Assembly (NCBI GenBank): GCA_023435225.1
Contig: JAEYRX010000059.1
Coordinates: forward strand, 1-46,555
Length of the DNA stretch: 46,555 nt
Source: Bacillota bacterium
Lineage (GTDB): Bacteria; Bacillota; UBA4882; UBA8346
Reading direction: 5' to 3'
In this document: positions 9,005 through 16,540 of the stretch, in pieces
How positions within the stretch are numbered: the first letter of the stretch is position 1
Layout: each line of letters begins with the position of its first letter
The notes under the pieces: generated by a model
Seen by the model: the letters and a program-made list of their open reading frames with translations, nothing else
Told to the model about the DNA's origin: nothing
The model's database searches: none
Translations under genes and position numbers: made by a program

Positions 9005-9505
9005 CTAGTAATATTTTTCAATTATGTTTTGCAATTTCTCCGGATTGACCTGTTTATAAACCTTATCGTTAATAGTGATTGCCGGAGCTAATCCGCAAGC
9101 TCCGATGCAACGCATTACTTCCAGAGTGAATTTTTGGTCACCGGTGGTTTCACCAACTTTAATTCCCAATATTTCCTGAAGTCTTTCTACAATCTTCTTA
9201 CCGCCCCGAACATAACAGGCAGTTCCTAAACAAACTCTGATAGTATGTTCGCCGCGGGGTTGGGTAGCAAAAAATGAGTAGAAAGTGGTTACACCGGAAA
9301 CTTTTGATAAAGGAATATCCAGTTTTTCCGCAATGAACTTTTGTAACTCCAATGGCAAATAACCATAAATCCCTTGAGCCAGGTGTAAGATCTGAATCAG
9401 ACTACCTTCCCGACCTTTGTATTCTTCGATAACTTCATTAATTCGGGCATATTTCTCCGCTTCGGTTTCTTGGTGACATTCACATTGTTTGGTTTGAGCT
9501 GTCAT
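9005..9505 (-). CDS. hydC: NuoE/HydC-like [2Fe-2S] subunit of the hydrogenase
   Basis: Thioredoxin-like [2Fe-2S] subunit that accompanies NuoF/HydB-type flavoproteins. After a charged N-terminus comes a three-helix segment (IQILHLAQGIYGYLP) followed by the ferredoxin fold with ligands in CLGTACYVRGG and MRCIGACGLAP. Length of about 166 residues is usual. The start at 9505 has GGAGG 7 nt upstream; an ATG at 9523 lies before that ribosome-binding site. First gene of the operon hydC - NuoF/NfnB fusion - hydA, with 34 bp to the next start. Its promoter is about 390 bp upstream, so the leader contains a palindromic operator and a whole composite repeat element. Confidence 0.93.
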   Translation of the reverse strand: MTAQTKQCECHQETEAEKYARINEVIEEYKGREGSLIQILHLAQGIYGYLPLELQKFIAEKLDIPLSKVSGVTTFYSFFATQPRGEHTIRVCLGTACYVRGGKKIVERLQEILGIKVGETTGDQKFTLEVMRCIGACGLAPAITINDKVYKQVNPEKLQNIIEKYY

Positions 9506-9556
9506 CTGCAACCTCCTCAACATACCGCAATTTTTTATTGTTTTTAATGGTAATTA

Positions 9557-9740
9557 TATAAGTTGAATTAAATTTTTTGACCCACATCACGTCCCTAAAA
9601 CCTGCCGTGATGAAAAAATTAATGAATTTAATTCAACTTATTACAGTTGTAATAGGATGAAGTAAATTCTGATTTGATACCATTTACATTCGGCTTTAAG
9701 AATGCAAATTTTGGATAAGAAATTTACTTCATCCTATATA
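9557..9740. mobile_element. Composite double-palindrome element, copy 1
   Basis: Two palindromes joined by a short palindromic linker. Palindrome A (9557-9642) has arms TAAGTTGAATTAAATT and AATTTAATTCAACTTA. The linker is TTACAGTTGTAATA. Palindrome B (9653-9740) has arms TAGGATGAAGTAAATT and AATTTACTTCATCCTA. A second copy lies at 36371-36553 in opposite orientation, and the inner loops are also conserved (GGCTTTAAGAATGCAAAT; CATCA(C/T)GTCCCTA). No coding capacity. This looks like a MITE-type non-autonomous element inserted in the 5' leader of the hydC operon. Confidence 0.8.
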
Positions 9741-9808
9741 GTAAAAAATAATCCCTCCTTTAACGAGAGAATAATTGTTCATTTTTTCACAAACAAAATA
9801 AAGAAATT

Positions 9809-9823
9809 AAGGACCTAGTCCTT
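9809..9823. promoter_or_regulatory. Palindromic operator candidate, hydrogenase operon 1
   Basis: AAGGAC-CTA-GTCCTT, a perfect 6-bp inverted repeat in the leader about 70 nt downstream of the predicted start site. It shares AGGAC-N3-GTCCT with the site at 3798-3814, pointing to one regulator for both hydrogenase operons. A looser GTGAAAA/TTTTCAC inverted pair flanks it upstream (about 9836-9868). Confidence 0.55.
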
Positions 9824-9898
9824 TAAAAAATTTATGTGAAAATTATTAAAAAATAACGAATTTTTCACCAATAAAATTGTTACTAATTTATTAAATCC

Positions 9899-9928
9899 AT
9901 TATAGCTTAGAATCAACATAAAAGTCAA
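9899..9928 (-). promoter_or_regulatory. Sigma-A-type promoter of the hydC operon
   Basis: Minus strand: TTGACT (9928-9923) and TATAAT (9904-9899) with an 18-bp spacer, the same geometry as the promoter at 3839-3868. The non-coding stretch 9506-10027 holds, from this promoter towards hydC, the operator at 9809-9823, an unused AAAGGAGGG near 9755-9765, the composite repeat at 9557-9740 and the hydC ribosome-binding site. Confidence 0.7.
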
Positions 9929-10027
9929 CTTTGCAACAATATTTTAATAAAATGATTGGTGAATTCAGCTATATGATACTCTTGATGATACCAATTAGTT
10001 GGAATTTTATGATTATTTAAAAAATGA

Positions 10028-10549
10028 TTATGGAATAACAATATGAGTTACTTTTTCACAATGGCCATAATTAAAAGAGTTTTCATTCATAATCTGATTG
10101 AGGCTGATTTTTAAGCGGGGATGAATCAAATTTGGTTCTAGTTCCAACAATGGTGTAAGGACAAATAAGCGTTCCGCAATTTTAGGATGAGGAACTGTTA
10201 AAAAGGCGCTTTCAAAGACCCAGTTCCGAAAGAATAATAAATCCAAATCGATTAATCTGGGGCCATACCGAAATGAAGGAACTCTTCCCATCTCCAATTC
10301 AATCATCTTTAATGTTTTAAGAATTATTGTTGGAGTTAAACTGGGATTAATATTGAAATAAACAACTTGATTAAAGAACCAAGGCTGATTATGCACTTCA
10401 GCCGGTTCACTAAAATAAACGGCTGAAGCGGTTACTGGTGTTTGAAAAGTATTTTCCAAACGGCGGATAGCTTCAGCTAAGTTGTCGGGTGGATTATTAA
10501 GATTACTTCCAAGACCAATAAAAGCCCGGTTACCGATTTCTAATGGCAT
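10028..10549 (-). CDS. folK: 2-amino-4-hydroxy-6-hydroxymethyldihydropteridine pyrophosphokinase
   Basis: HPPK transfers pyrophosphate from ATP to 6-hydroxymethyl-7,8-dihydropterin in folate synthesis. Family motifs are clear: FIGLGSNL near the N-terminus, NQPWFFNQVV, the substrate and Mg-ATP motif PRLIDLDLLFF, and VPHPKIAERLFVLTPL. About 173 residues is normal. The start overlaps the end of folP by 20 bp; ATG at 10549 or the GTG just before it are both possible, and there is no strong ribosome-binding site, as expected for translational coupling. The folP-folK pair without folB or folE nearby is a reduced version of the usual folate cluster. Confidence 0.95.
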   Translation of the reverse strand: MPLEIGNRAFIGLGSNLNNPPDNLAEAIRRLENTFQTPVTASAVYFSEPAEVHNQPWFFNQVVYFNINPSLTPTIILKTLKMIELEMGRVPSFRYGPRLIDLDLLFFRNWVFESAFLTVPHPKIAERLFVLTPLLELEPNLIHPRLKISLNQIMNENSFNYGHCEKVTHIVIP

Positions 10550-11342
10550 CACACATCTTGATTGCCCTGGAGTGTTCTAAAACATCATGAACTCTTATTA
10601 TATTAGCTCCTTTGGTTATACCCCAGATTACAGTGGCAATCGTTCCCTCCAATCTTTCATTTACAGGAAGATCTAAAGTTTTACCAATAACTGATTTCCG
10701 TGAAGTTCCTAGTAAAACTGGTTTTTTTAAAGAAGTCAATTGTTCCATATTTTGTAACACAAATAGGTTGTCTTGTACAGTTTTTCCGAATCCAATGCCC
10801 GGATCAATAATGATTTGATCTGAATTAACTCCGGAATTACTTGCTATCTCAATAGATTCCGATAAGGAGTCTACTATTTCCTTCATTAAATTTGAATATT
10901 TAGCCTCAACTTTGTTATGCATTAAAATAACAGGGACTTCAGCTTGGGCAGCAACTCTAGCCATTAGATGTTCCTGATCGCCCGGGAATTTAAACCCCCA
11001 AATATCATTAATGATTGATGCTCCTATTTCTAATGCTTTTTCAGCTATTCTTGGTTTATAAGTATCTACCGATATCGGTACATCGATTTTTTGATTGATT
11101 AATTCCTTTAAGACTGGAAATAATCTTTTTGATTCTTCCGATTCGTCAACCAGAGAAGCTCCGGGGCGGGATGATTCGGCCCCTATATCTAAGAAATCAG
11201 CTCCATCAGTGATCATTCTTCGGGCTTGATTAAGCGCTGTTTCAATATGTTTGGTTTGATTATAAAGCCCGTCCTGTGAAAAAGAATCAGGAGTTACGTT
11301 AATTATTCCCATTATATAAGTTTTCGTATTAAATTCGTACAA
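10530..11342 (-). CDS. folP: Dihydropteroate synthase
   Basis: Condenses 6-hydroxymethyldihydropterin pyrophosphate with p-aminobenzoate; the sulfonamide target. TIM-barrel motifs: MGIINVTPDSFS near residue 11, GAESSRPGA, SVDTYKP, INDIWG, DPGIGFGKT, GTSRKSVIG and the C-terminal RVHDV. Length of 270 residues matches the family. The start is a TTG at 11342 with AAAGG 4 nt upstream; the reading frame has no ATG earlier. The 317-bp stretch before it (11343-11659) holds a short-tandem-repeat hairpin and a REP-like hairpin. Confidence 0.95.
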   Translation of the reverse strand: MYEFNTKTYIMGIINVTPDSFSQDGLYNQTKHIETALNQARRMITDGADFLDIGAESSRPGASLVDESEESKRLFPVLKELINQKIDVPISVDTYKPRIAEKALEIGASIINDIWGFKFPGDQEHLMARVAAQAEVPVILMHNKVEAKYSNLMKEIVDSLSESIEIASNSGVNSDQIIIDPGIGFGKTVQDNLFVLQNMEQLTSLKKPVLLGTSRKSVIGKTLDLPVNERLEGTIATVIWGITKGANIIRVHDVLEHSRAIKMCDAIRNR

Positions 11343-11473
11343 TCGGCCTTTAATATTTATTGGCGCCGGATTATCAGAATGATAATTATCTACTATGTTA
11401 TCTCACCACCTTGATAAGATTATTGTTATTAATCGGTAAAAAGGATAAAAACCTTAACAAAATTATTAATAAA

Positions 11474-11526
11474 AGAGACACAGCCACAAAAAGAATTTTT
11501 CTCTCTGTGTCTCTGTGTCTCTATGT
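11474..11526. repeat. CTCTGTGT short tandem repeat with inverted arm
   Basis: AGAGACACAG (11474-11483) faces CTGTGTCTCT (11505-11514), followed by a further CTGTGTCT-like unit, so the array can fold on itself. Related copies are at 24696-24719 and 45082-45134. Confidence 0.7.
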
Positions 11527-11540
11527 ATAATCTAGAAAAC

Positions 11541-11624
11541 GCTATCGAGGCTTGTCGTTCGTTCGCCCAGCCTTATTTTCATATTTTCAGGCGCGCAGCA
11601 GAAGCCAGCGTGGACGACTCTGTG
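11541..11624. repeat. REP-like hairpin element, copy 1
   Basis: Shares GCTATCGAGGCTTGTCGTTC, CCCAGC, TTATTTTCATA and the end GCGTGGACGAC with copies at 22246, 22341 and 24281. The 3' part of the stem differs (GAAGCCAGC for GAAGCTGGC), so this copy pairs less well. Confidence 0.7.
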
Positions 11625-11659
11625 GTAATTTAAATAGATTAAAACATAAATTTCAAAAA

Positions 11660-11863
11660 TTACTCATCAACTCTAAAAGCTAAATGAAGATCAGCTTTAT
11701 ATCCGGTTACTTTTCCATCTTTAACGGTTGCGGTCATGTTGGTTACCTCTACTCCACTTATATTATGAATAGTCTCCGATGCTTTTTCTACAGCTAGATC
11801 AATAGCATCTTTCCAACTATCGGGAGACTCGGCTACCAATTCAACAACTTTAGTAACAGTCAA
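11660..11863 (-). CDS. Dodecin, flavin-binding protein
   Basis: Small (67 residues) dodecin: a beta-alpha-beta-beta protein that forms hollow dodecamers and binds flavins, thought to buffer free flavin. The opening TVTKVVELVAESPDSWKDAI, the segment ASETIHNISGVEV and the end YKADLHLAFRVDE are typical. The start is a TTG with AAAGGAGG 7 nt upstream. It stands alone between folP and the spoIIA locus. A flavin buffer fits a genome rich in flavoproteins, but no direct link to the hydrogenases is shown. Confidence 0.93.
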   Translation of the reverse strand: MTVTKVVELVAESPDSWKDAIDLAVEKASETIHNISGVEVTNMTATVKDGKVTGYKADLHLAFRVDE

Positions 11864-11888
11864 AATAATGCCTCCTTTCCTTAAAATA

Positions 11889-11904
11889 GATAAGTTGAAT
11901 TAAA
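11889..11904. repeat. Solitary arm of composite-element palindrome A
   Basis: TAAGTTGAATTAAATT, identical to the arm of palindrome A, without a partner arm. It supplies the stop codon of the small membrane gene 11900-12094. Confidence 0.6.
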
Positions 11905-12094
11905 TTTCCCGAATAAATATTACGTCTGGAATATACAATTGCTTGCTTAAGACTAGTTTTGCTTTAACGGATATTTTAGGAGCATTGGCTTTAAAATAGA
12001 CAATTAATCCGATAGCCACCAATAATGAACAGATAAAAAAAATAACTAACCCCGGTTTGCACATTTTTATCACCGAAGTTAGTATTCTAAACAT
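11900..12094 (-). CDS. Small single-pass membrane protein downstream of sigF
   Basis: Not recognised. The 64-residue product (54 if it starts at the ATG at 12064, which has GGTGA 5 nt upstream) has one hydrophobic segment, roughly GLVIFFICSLLVAIGLIVYF, preceded by a basic stretch and followed by a 25-residue tail (APKISVKAKL...). It begins 14 bp after sigF and on the same strand, so it is probably the last gene of the spoIIA operon and may be forespore-expressed. The final residues and stop come from a solitary repeat arm, so the original C-terminus may have been altered. Confidence 0.5.
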   Translation of the reverse strand: MFRILTSVIKMCKPGLVIFFICSLLVAIGLIVYFKANAPKISVKAKLVLSKQLYIPDVIFIREI

Positions 12095-12107
12095 TAAAGA
12101 AATGTAT

Positions 12108-12899
12108 TCATTTAAATTCTAAATCACTGGAATATAACTCTCTTAATTTACGCAAAGCTTCTTTTTCCAACCGGCATATTTGCACTTGGGACACTCTAAA
12201 AATTTCAGCAATTTGAGTTTGTGTTTTTTCTTCAAAAAATCTTAAGAAAACAAGTTCTTTTAAGCGATGAGGTAATTTCTCAATGGCTTCACGAAGCGCA
12301 TAATTTTCAAACCATTTGGAATGTTCAGTATCTTCACCGATTAGTTGTTCGCGGCTCAATGAATCTCCATCATCTTCGTGAATAATTTCCTGCAATGAAT
12401 TAAGAGGTCTGGTTGCTTCAAGTGCACCGGCTATCTCTTCTCTTGAAAGACCGGTTGCCTCAACTAATTCAGATAGAGTAGGCTCTTGCCCTAATACATT
12501 AGAAAGTTGAATCCTAGTCTGTTCAATTTTAGCCGCTATTTCTTTTATACTGCGGCTGACCTTAATTGGTCCGTCATCCCGAAGATATTGTTTTATCTCT
12601 CCTATTATCACCGGAACCGCATAAGTGGAAAACTTGACTCCAAATACCGGATCGAACTTCTCCACCGCTTTCATCAATCCCATACAACCAATCTGAAATA
12701 AATCGTCAACTTCTCCCCTATAAGCAAAGCGCTGGGCAATGCTCATTACTAAACGTAAATTATGATGAATAATGATATTTTTAGCTTCCAAATTACCGTT
12801 ACGGTAATTTGAAACCAACACCCGAAATTCTTCATCCGACAATAATCCGCTTTCGGGCAGATTTATATCACTTTTAACAGTTTCCGGAGATCCTAGCAT
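12108..12899 (-). CDS. sigF: RNA polymerase sporulation sigma factor SigF
   Basis: First forespore-specific sigma factor. Sigma-70 regions are in order: region 2 (NLRLVMSIAQRF, DLFQIGCMGLMKAVEKF, FSTYAVPVIIGEIKQYL), region 3 (IKEIAAKIEQ... LSELVEATGLSREEI) and region 4 (LPHRLKELVFLRFFEEKTQ, QVQICRLEKEALRKLRE). SigG and SigB are close relatives; the assignment rests on its place directly after spoIIAA-spoIIAB. The ATG at 12899 has GGGGG 7 nt upstream and overlaps the end of spoIIAB by 26 bp, so the two are translationally coupled, as expected for a sigma factor and its inhibitor. Confidence 0.96.
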   Translation of the reverse strand: MLGSPETVKSDINLPESGLLSDEEFRVLVSNYRNGNLEAKNIIIHHNLRLVMSIAQRFAYRGEVDDLFQIGCMGLMKAVEKFDPVFGVKFSTYAVPVIIGEIKQYLRDDGPIKVSRSIKEIAAKIEQTRIQLSNVLGQEPTLSELVEATGLSREEIAGALEATRPLNSLQEIIHEDDGDSLSREQLIGEDTEHSKWFENYALREAIEKLPHRLKELVFLRFFEEKTQTQIAEIFRVSQVQICRLEKEALRKLRELYSSDLEFK

Positions 12900-13320
12900 C
12901 GGCGATCCCCCGTTCTGGACGCTTTTTCATCTTTACGCTGGTCCCCTTTTGAGGTTGTGAGTTTAGTGACATTTCATCCATAAAAGACTCCATAAATACC
13001 AAGCCAAGCCCCATGCGTTCGGGTTCGGTAGAAAAAGTTGCCTGTTTCGCCATTTCAACGTCTTCAATTCCTTTACCAAAATCAGTTACTGATATACTTA
13101 AAGCTCCATCTTCGATCTCTAAAACCACTTCCACCAGTCCCGGATTTTTCGGATAAGCATGAATTACACAGTTGGATACAGCTTCTGATACAGCTACCCT
13201 GATCTCCTCTATTTCTGCCAGAGTAAATTCCAATTGTGAAGCAAATGTTGCCACTACCAACCGAGTCAACCCGACATTCTGTGGTAAACTGGGGAACTCA
13301 AGTTTTAAGTGATTATTCAA
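12874..13320 (-). CDS. spoIIAB: Anti-sigma F factor SpoIIAB
   Basis: GHKL-type ATPase and kinase that holds SigF inactive and phosphorylates SpoIIAA. Visible boxes: N box EAVSNCVIHAYP, G1 box TDFGKGI and G2 box MGLGLVFMESFMD. At 148 residues it is normal length. It lies between spoIIAA and sigF. The start is a TTG at 13320 with GGGGG about 10 nt upstream. The C-terminal tail after GTSVKMKK is about 18 residues and overlaps the sigF start. Confidence 0.96.
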   Translation of the reverse strand: MNNHLKLEFPSLPQNVGLTRLVVATFASQLEFTLAEIEEIRVAVSEAVSNCVIHAYPKNPGLVEVVLEIEDGALSISVTDFGKGIEDVEMAKQATFSTEPERMGLGLVFMESFMDEMSLNSQPQKGTSVKMKKRPERGIADARISGNC

Positions 13321-13338
13321 TACGACTCAACCCCCATT

Positions 13339-13674
13339 TTAACTGTCCAGAGCTTGGCGGCGGTTTTCATAGATGTTCATGATTTTTAATAACCCCGATA
13401 GCTCTAAGACTCTATAAATTTGTGGTCCGACATTAATAGCGGAGACTCTACCGCCTTGTTGGCTTAAGCGTTTATACCGGCCCAAAATGGCGCCCAAACC
13501 TGAACTATCAATAAAATCAACTTTTTCCAAATCCAGAATCAAATGCTTAATTGTTTCATATTGATTGAGCTTTTTTTCCACCAAATCTCTGAAAAGCGGT
13601 GAGGTTTCCAGGTCAAGTTCACCCTCAATAGAAACTATTAATTTGGATCCATCTCTTTCAGTTTCAAGCTGCAA
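13339..13674 (-). CDS. spoIIAA: Anti-anti-sigma factor SpoIIAA
   Basis: STAS-domain protein that, when dephosphorylated by SpoIIE, releases SigF from SpoIIAB. The phosphorylation site is the serine pair in FIDSSGLGAILGRYK; GELDLETSPLF marks the N-terminal strand and helix. I choose a TTG start at 13674 because GGGGGA lies 6 nt upstream and this places GELD about 20 residues from the N-terminus, as in B. subtilis. An ATG at 13713 would add 13 residues but has a poor ribosome-binding site. A Spo0A box lies about 120 bp upstream (13791-13800), so the operon probably has its own Spo0A-controlled promoter besides reading from dacF. Confidence 0.95.
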   Translation of the reverse strand: MQLETERDGSKLIVSIEGELDLETSPLFRDLVEKKLNQYETIKHLILDLEKVDFIDSSGLGAILGRYKRLSQQGGRVSAINVGPQIYRVLELSGLLKIMNIYENRRQALDS

Positions 13675-13790
13675 ATTTAATCCCCCTTCCGAACTGCAGG
13701 AAATATTCGCCATTGTTTTATAAGTTTCCTGCTCCGTAAATGAACAAAAAAACTCGAAAAGTCACTGTTTGTAACAGTTTGTAACAAAAA

Positions 13791-13800
13791 TTTTCGACAA
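13791..13800 (-). promoter_or_regulatory. Spo0A box upstream of spoIIA
   Basis: TTGTCGAAAA on the minus strand contains the exact core TGTCGAA. It is located between dacF and spoIIAA, where the spoIIA operon is known to be activated by Spo0A~P and sigma-H in B. subtilis. A partial second match (TTTTCGAG) is about 35 bp closer to spoIIAA. Confidence 0.7.
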
Positions 13801-13851
13801 AAAAACAACCGGCATCTAACCAGCTGTTTTTGCAAATAATCTATTTTGAGT

Positions 13852-13962
13852 ATTCAGGAGAAAGGAGTCAGGAGAATTTCTGATAACGCTTTGAATTTAA
13901 TAAGCCCTTAAAAACTTCATTTCACTACTGACTCCTGACTCCTAAATTCCTGGCTCCTGTTT
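13852..13962. repeat. Inverted arrays of CTGACTC short tandem repeats
   Basis: TTCAGGAGAAAGGAGTCAGGAG at the left faces CTGACTCCTGACTCCTAAATTCCTGGCTCCTG-like units at the right around about 55 bp of AT-rich spacer, making a large potential hairpin right behind the dacF stop. A diverged relative is at 32361-32658. Outer 7-bp units are best conserved. Confidence 0.65.
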
Positions 13963-13964
13963 TT

Positions 13965-15137
13965 TTAATGCACTGCGCTTCCGACAATCTTGCGGAATAT
14001 CTGCCAACACATCTCTAAAAACGGTGATTTCTCGACGGTTTGATCAGCTACTAATTCCATATTACCACAAATTTTACCATCGGCAGTTAACATAACCTCG
14101 CCAATTTTTTGGCCTTTTTGAAGCGGCGCATTTACAATTGGATATAACCGGACCCTTCTTTTTATTTCTCCTTGATAATTACGTTTTAATACTGCAGTTA
14201 ATTCACGTGGTACAACTGCATTTACAGCTCTTTGTTTACCTTTAAAAACAGTAACTTTGCCTATAATTTCTCCACCTTGATAAATCTTCTCCGATTTATA
14301 TTGAGCAAATCCGTAATTAAATAATTTGCTGATATCTCGGGAACGAATTTGTGAAGTAGGAGCTTTCATAGTAACTGCAATTAAACGTATTCCTTGACGT
14401 TTGGCGGTTGCAACCAGACAAAAGCCCGCTTCATTGGTAAATCCGGTTTTTAAGCCGTCGCATCCTTGGTAAAAACGGACTAAATTGTTGGTATTCCGCA
14501 AAAAAGATTTTCCGCCTCTTAAACTATCTATCCAAACTCCGGTCCATTTAAAAACCAGCGGATGTTTAACAACTTTCCGAGCTAATTTAGCCATATCCAT
14601 CGCTGTGGTAGTATTACCCGGTCCGCCGGAATCAGGTTCCAGTCCGGTAGTATTAACATAGTGTGTAGTAGCCAAACCTAGTGCTTTGGCGCGCTTATTC
14701 ATTAAGGCTATAAAGTTCTCCTCCGAACCGGCTATATGTTCAGCTAATGCGTACGAAGCATCATTGGCGGAAACTATGCAAACCGCCTTCAATAATTCGG
14801 CAACCGTCATCTCTTCTCCAGGTTCAAGCCAGATTTGAGAACCTCCCATTTTACAAGCTTCAGGTGATGCGGAAATCACGTCAGTCAACTTGATTTGGTT
14901 TTTATCCAAAGCTTCCAGAACTAACAACATCACCATTAACTTAGTAACACTCGCCGGTGGTAATTTCTGGTCTGCATTTAACTGATATAATACCTCCCCA
15001 CTTTCCGGCTCCATTAATACGGCTGACAAAGAGTCAAGTTTTAGAACACTCCCTTCAGCTAAGATGTTTCCGGTTAAACCAAAAAGTAAAATTAAACAAA
15101 GATTGGTTATTATTATTGATTTCCAGATTTTTTTCAT
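13965..15137 (-). CDS. dacF: D-alanyl-D-alanine carboxypeptidase DacF
   Basis: Penicillin-binding protein of the PBP5 type that trims pentapeptides in peptidoglycan, exported and membrane-associated. A signal peptide (KKIWKS, then a hydrophobic stretch, cleavage near ILA-EG) is followed by the three active-site motifs: PASVTKLM (SxxK), SANDASYA (SxN) and DGLKTGFT (KTG). A PBP5 C-terminal domain and a final amphipathic helix (FLEMCWQIFRKIVG) follow. Placement just before spoIIAA-spoIIAB-sigF matches B. subtilis dacF, a sigma-F-dependent gene. The start has GGGGG 9 nt upstream. Its stop abuts the repeat at 13852-13962. Confidence 0.93.
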   Translation of the reverse strand: MKKIWKSIIITNLCLILLFGLTGNILAEGSVLKLDSLSAVLMEPESGEVLYQLNADQKLPPASVTKLMVMLLVLEALDKNQIKLTDVISASPEACKMGGSQIWLEPGEEMTVAELLKAVCIVSANDASYALAEHIAGSEENFIALMNKRAKALGLATTHYVNTTGLEPDSGGPGNTTTAMDMAKLARKVVKHPLVFKWTGVWIDSLRGGKSFLRNTNNLVRFYQGCDGLKTGFTNEAGFCLVATAKRQGIRLIAVTMKAPTSQIRSRDISKLFNYGFAQYKSEKIYQGGEIIGKVTVFKGKQRAVNAVVPRELTAVLKRNYQGEIKRRVRLYPIVNAPLQKGQKIGEVMLTADGKICGNMELVADQTVEKSPFLEMCWQIFRKIVGSAVH

Positions 15138-15300
15138 AAAACTACGCCCCCTTGCGCTTTTTTGTCGGCGTTTAATGTTTTGTATAACATGAACGCTCTA
15201 AAACTAATCAACAATACTTATCTAGATTTTGCGCAAAAAGGAGGCGTTATATTCTTTATTTTATTAACTTACCGGCACAAACCCAACATGTTAAAAATCC

Positions 15301-16341
15301 CTATCTTATCTGGGCAATTACTTTTAATTCGGAGCTTTGAAATAAATTGTAGGTTTTACCTTCGTGAGGACCATTGGTAACTTTAACGAGGCAATGATCG
15401 CGGGCTATTGAAGTTACTGCTACGTTCTGGCCGTTATTTAAGAGCAAAACACTTCCGATTGGGTAAGGAGCAACCACTTTTATAAAATGTTGAATTACCA
15501 TTGGATCAAATTTTCGATGATTATCACGAATCTCTTTAATCGCAATATAGGCTGGTACTTCATTTTGAAAAGGACGCCGAGTAGTCATAGCGTCAAATAC
15601 ATCAGCTACTGCCGCTATTTTTGCAAAACGGTGAATATTATTACCGGATAATCCCTTGGGATAACCGGATCCATCTTCACGTTCATGGTGTTGCAAAGCC
15701 ACATGAGCCATTAAAAAACTTAAATTAGCTTTTGTTTTTAGTATCTCATATCCATGCCTGGCGTGTTGTTTTACAACCTCGTATTCTCTAGGGTTCAACT
15801 TCTCTTTTTTATTCAAAATTTTTTCAGTTATAATAAGCTTGCCAATATCATGGAGTAAGGCTCCGGTTCCCAAAGATTCTAATTCGGATTTAAAAAGTCC
15901 CAAAGACATCCCAACTAACAATGAAATAATACAAACGTTGATAGAATGGTTATAAAGATATTTGTCATAAACCCGCATTTGAATTAGGTTATAGACAACC
16001 TGTGAATCTGCGAGAACTTGGTCAATTACTTCCCGGACAACTTGTTTTAACTTTTCAACGCTAATTGACTGATTGCCTTGTACTTGACGAATAGCGTTTT
16101 TTAAATAAACTGCAGCCCGATTTCTGGTTGCTTCTTTAATAGTTTCATAATTAAGAATTTCAACCTTATCCTCAATTTCTTGAACTGCGATATGAGTATA
16201 TTTTAAATGTTTTAATTTTTCTATATATAGCTCGGTTAATTCCAAACCAGCTTGCAGAAGAATCCGACCATCATTAACCCGATAAATTGGCTTGGCTAAC
16301 TTCATTCTCGGTTCAGCCTCTTCAATCGGAATAACTCGCAT
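15301..16341 (-). CDS. HD-GYP domain protein, probable c-di-GMP phosphodiesterase
   Basis: The N-terminal 90 residues include a short sheet domain (MRVIPIEEAEPRMKLAKPIY) common in Firmicute HD-GYP proteins. The catalytic domain follows with HSINVCIISLLVG, ALLHDIGK (HD), HARHGYEIL, HHEREDGSGYPKGL (the HD-GYP loop) and ADVFDAMTTRRPF. All metal-binding His/Asp positions look intact. A small beta-rich tail ends the protein. The ATG at 16341 is chosen since GGAGGTG lies 9 nt upstream. It lies where obg and spo0B usually follow rpmA. Two Spo0A boxes lie 125-170 bp upstream, suggesting control by the sporulation phosphorelay, which is an inference from sequence alone. Confidence 0.9.
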   Translation of the reverse strand: MRVIPIEEAEPRMKLAKPIYRVNDGRILLQAGLELTELYIEKLKHLKYTHIAVQEIEDKVEILNYETIKEATRNRAAVYLKNAIRQVQGNQSISVEKLKQVVREVIDQVLADSQVVYNLIQMRVYDKYLYNHSINVCIISLLVGMSLGLFKSELESLGTGALLHDIGKLIITEKILNKKEKLNPREYEVVKQHARHGYEILKTKANLSFLMAHVALQHHEREDGSGYPKGLSGNNIHRFAKIAAVADVFDAMTTRRPFQNEVPAYIAIKEIRDNHRKFDPMVIQHFIKVVAPYPIGSVLLLNNGQNVAVTSIARDHCLVKVTNGPHEGKTYNLFQSSELKVIAQIR

Positions 16342-16464
16342 TTTACATTTCACCTCCAAATTGGACGGATTATAAGACTCTCTTATTACGGATTAACCTA
16401 GATTATCCAGAATAAACTCGAACACTTAAATTGTTGAAAAATTGATTAGTTTTAAATCTATAAT

Positions 16465-16512
16465 TTTTCGACAATATTATATCGAATTATCCGACAATTT
16501 TTTGTCGAAAAA
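16465..16512. promoter_or_regulatory. Pair of Spo0A boxes upstream of the HD-GYP gene
   Basis: TGTCGAA occurs exactly on the minus strand at 16473-16467 (within TTGTCGAAAAATT) and on the plus strand at 16503-16509 (within TTTGTCGAAAAAT). A near match (TTGTCGG) lies between them at 16491-16497. Both exact boxes carry the flanking A/T tract of the 0A consensus. Confidence 0.6.
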
Positions 16513-16540
16513 TAACAGTTTTTAACGAAAGAAAAAAGCC

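Noticed and set aside
9781..9870. Rex operator (TTGTGA-N-TCACAA) upstream of hydC
   Set aside because: Only half-sites such as TTCACAAA and an imperfect GTGAAAA/TTTTCAC pair with the wrong spacing are visible.
15150..15175. Third Spo0A box before dacF (TTTTGTCGGCG)
   Set aside because: Core mismatch (TGTCGGC) in the position needed for TGTCGAA; dacF is expected to be sigma-F-dependent instead.
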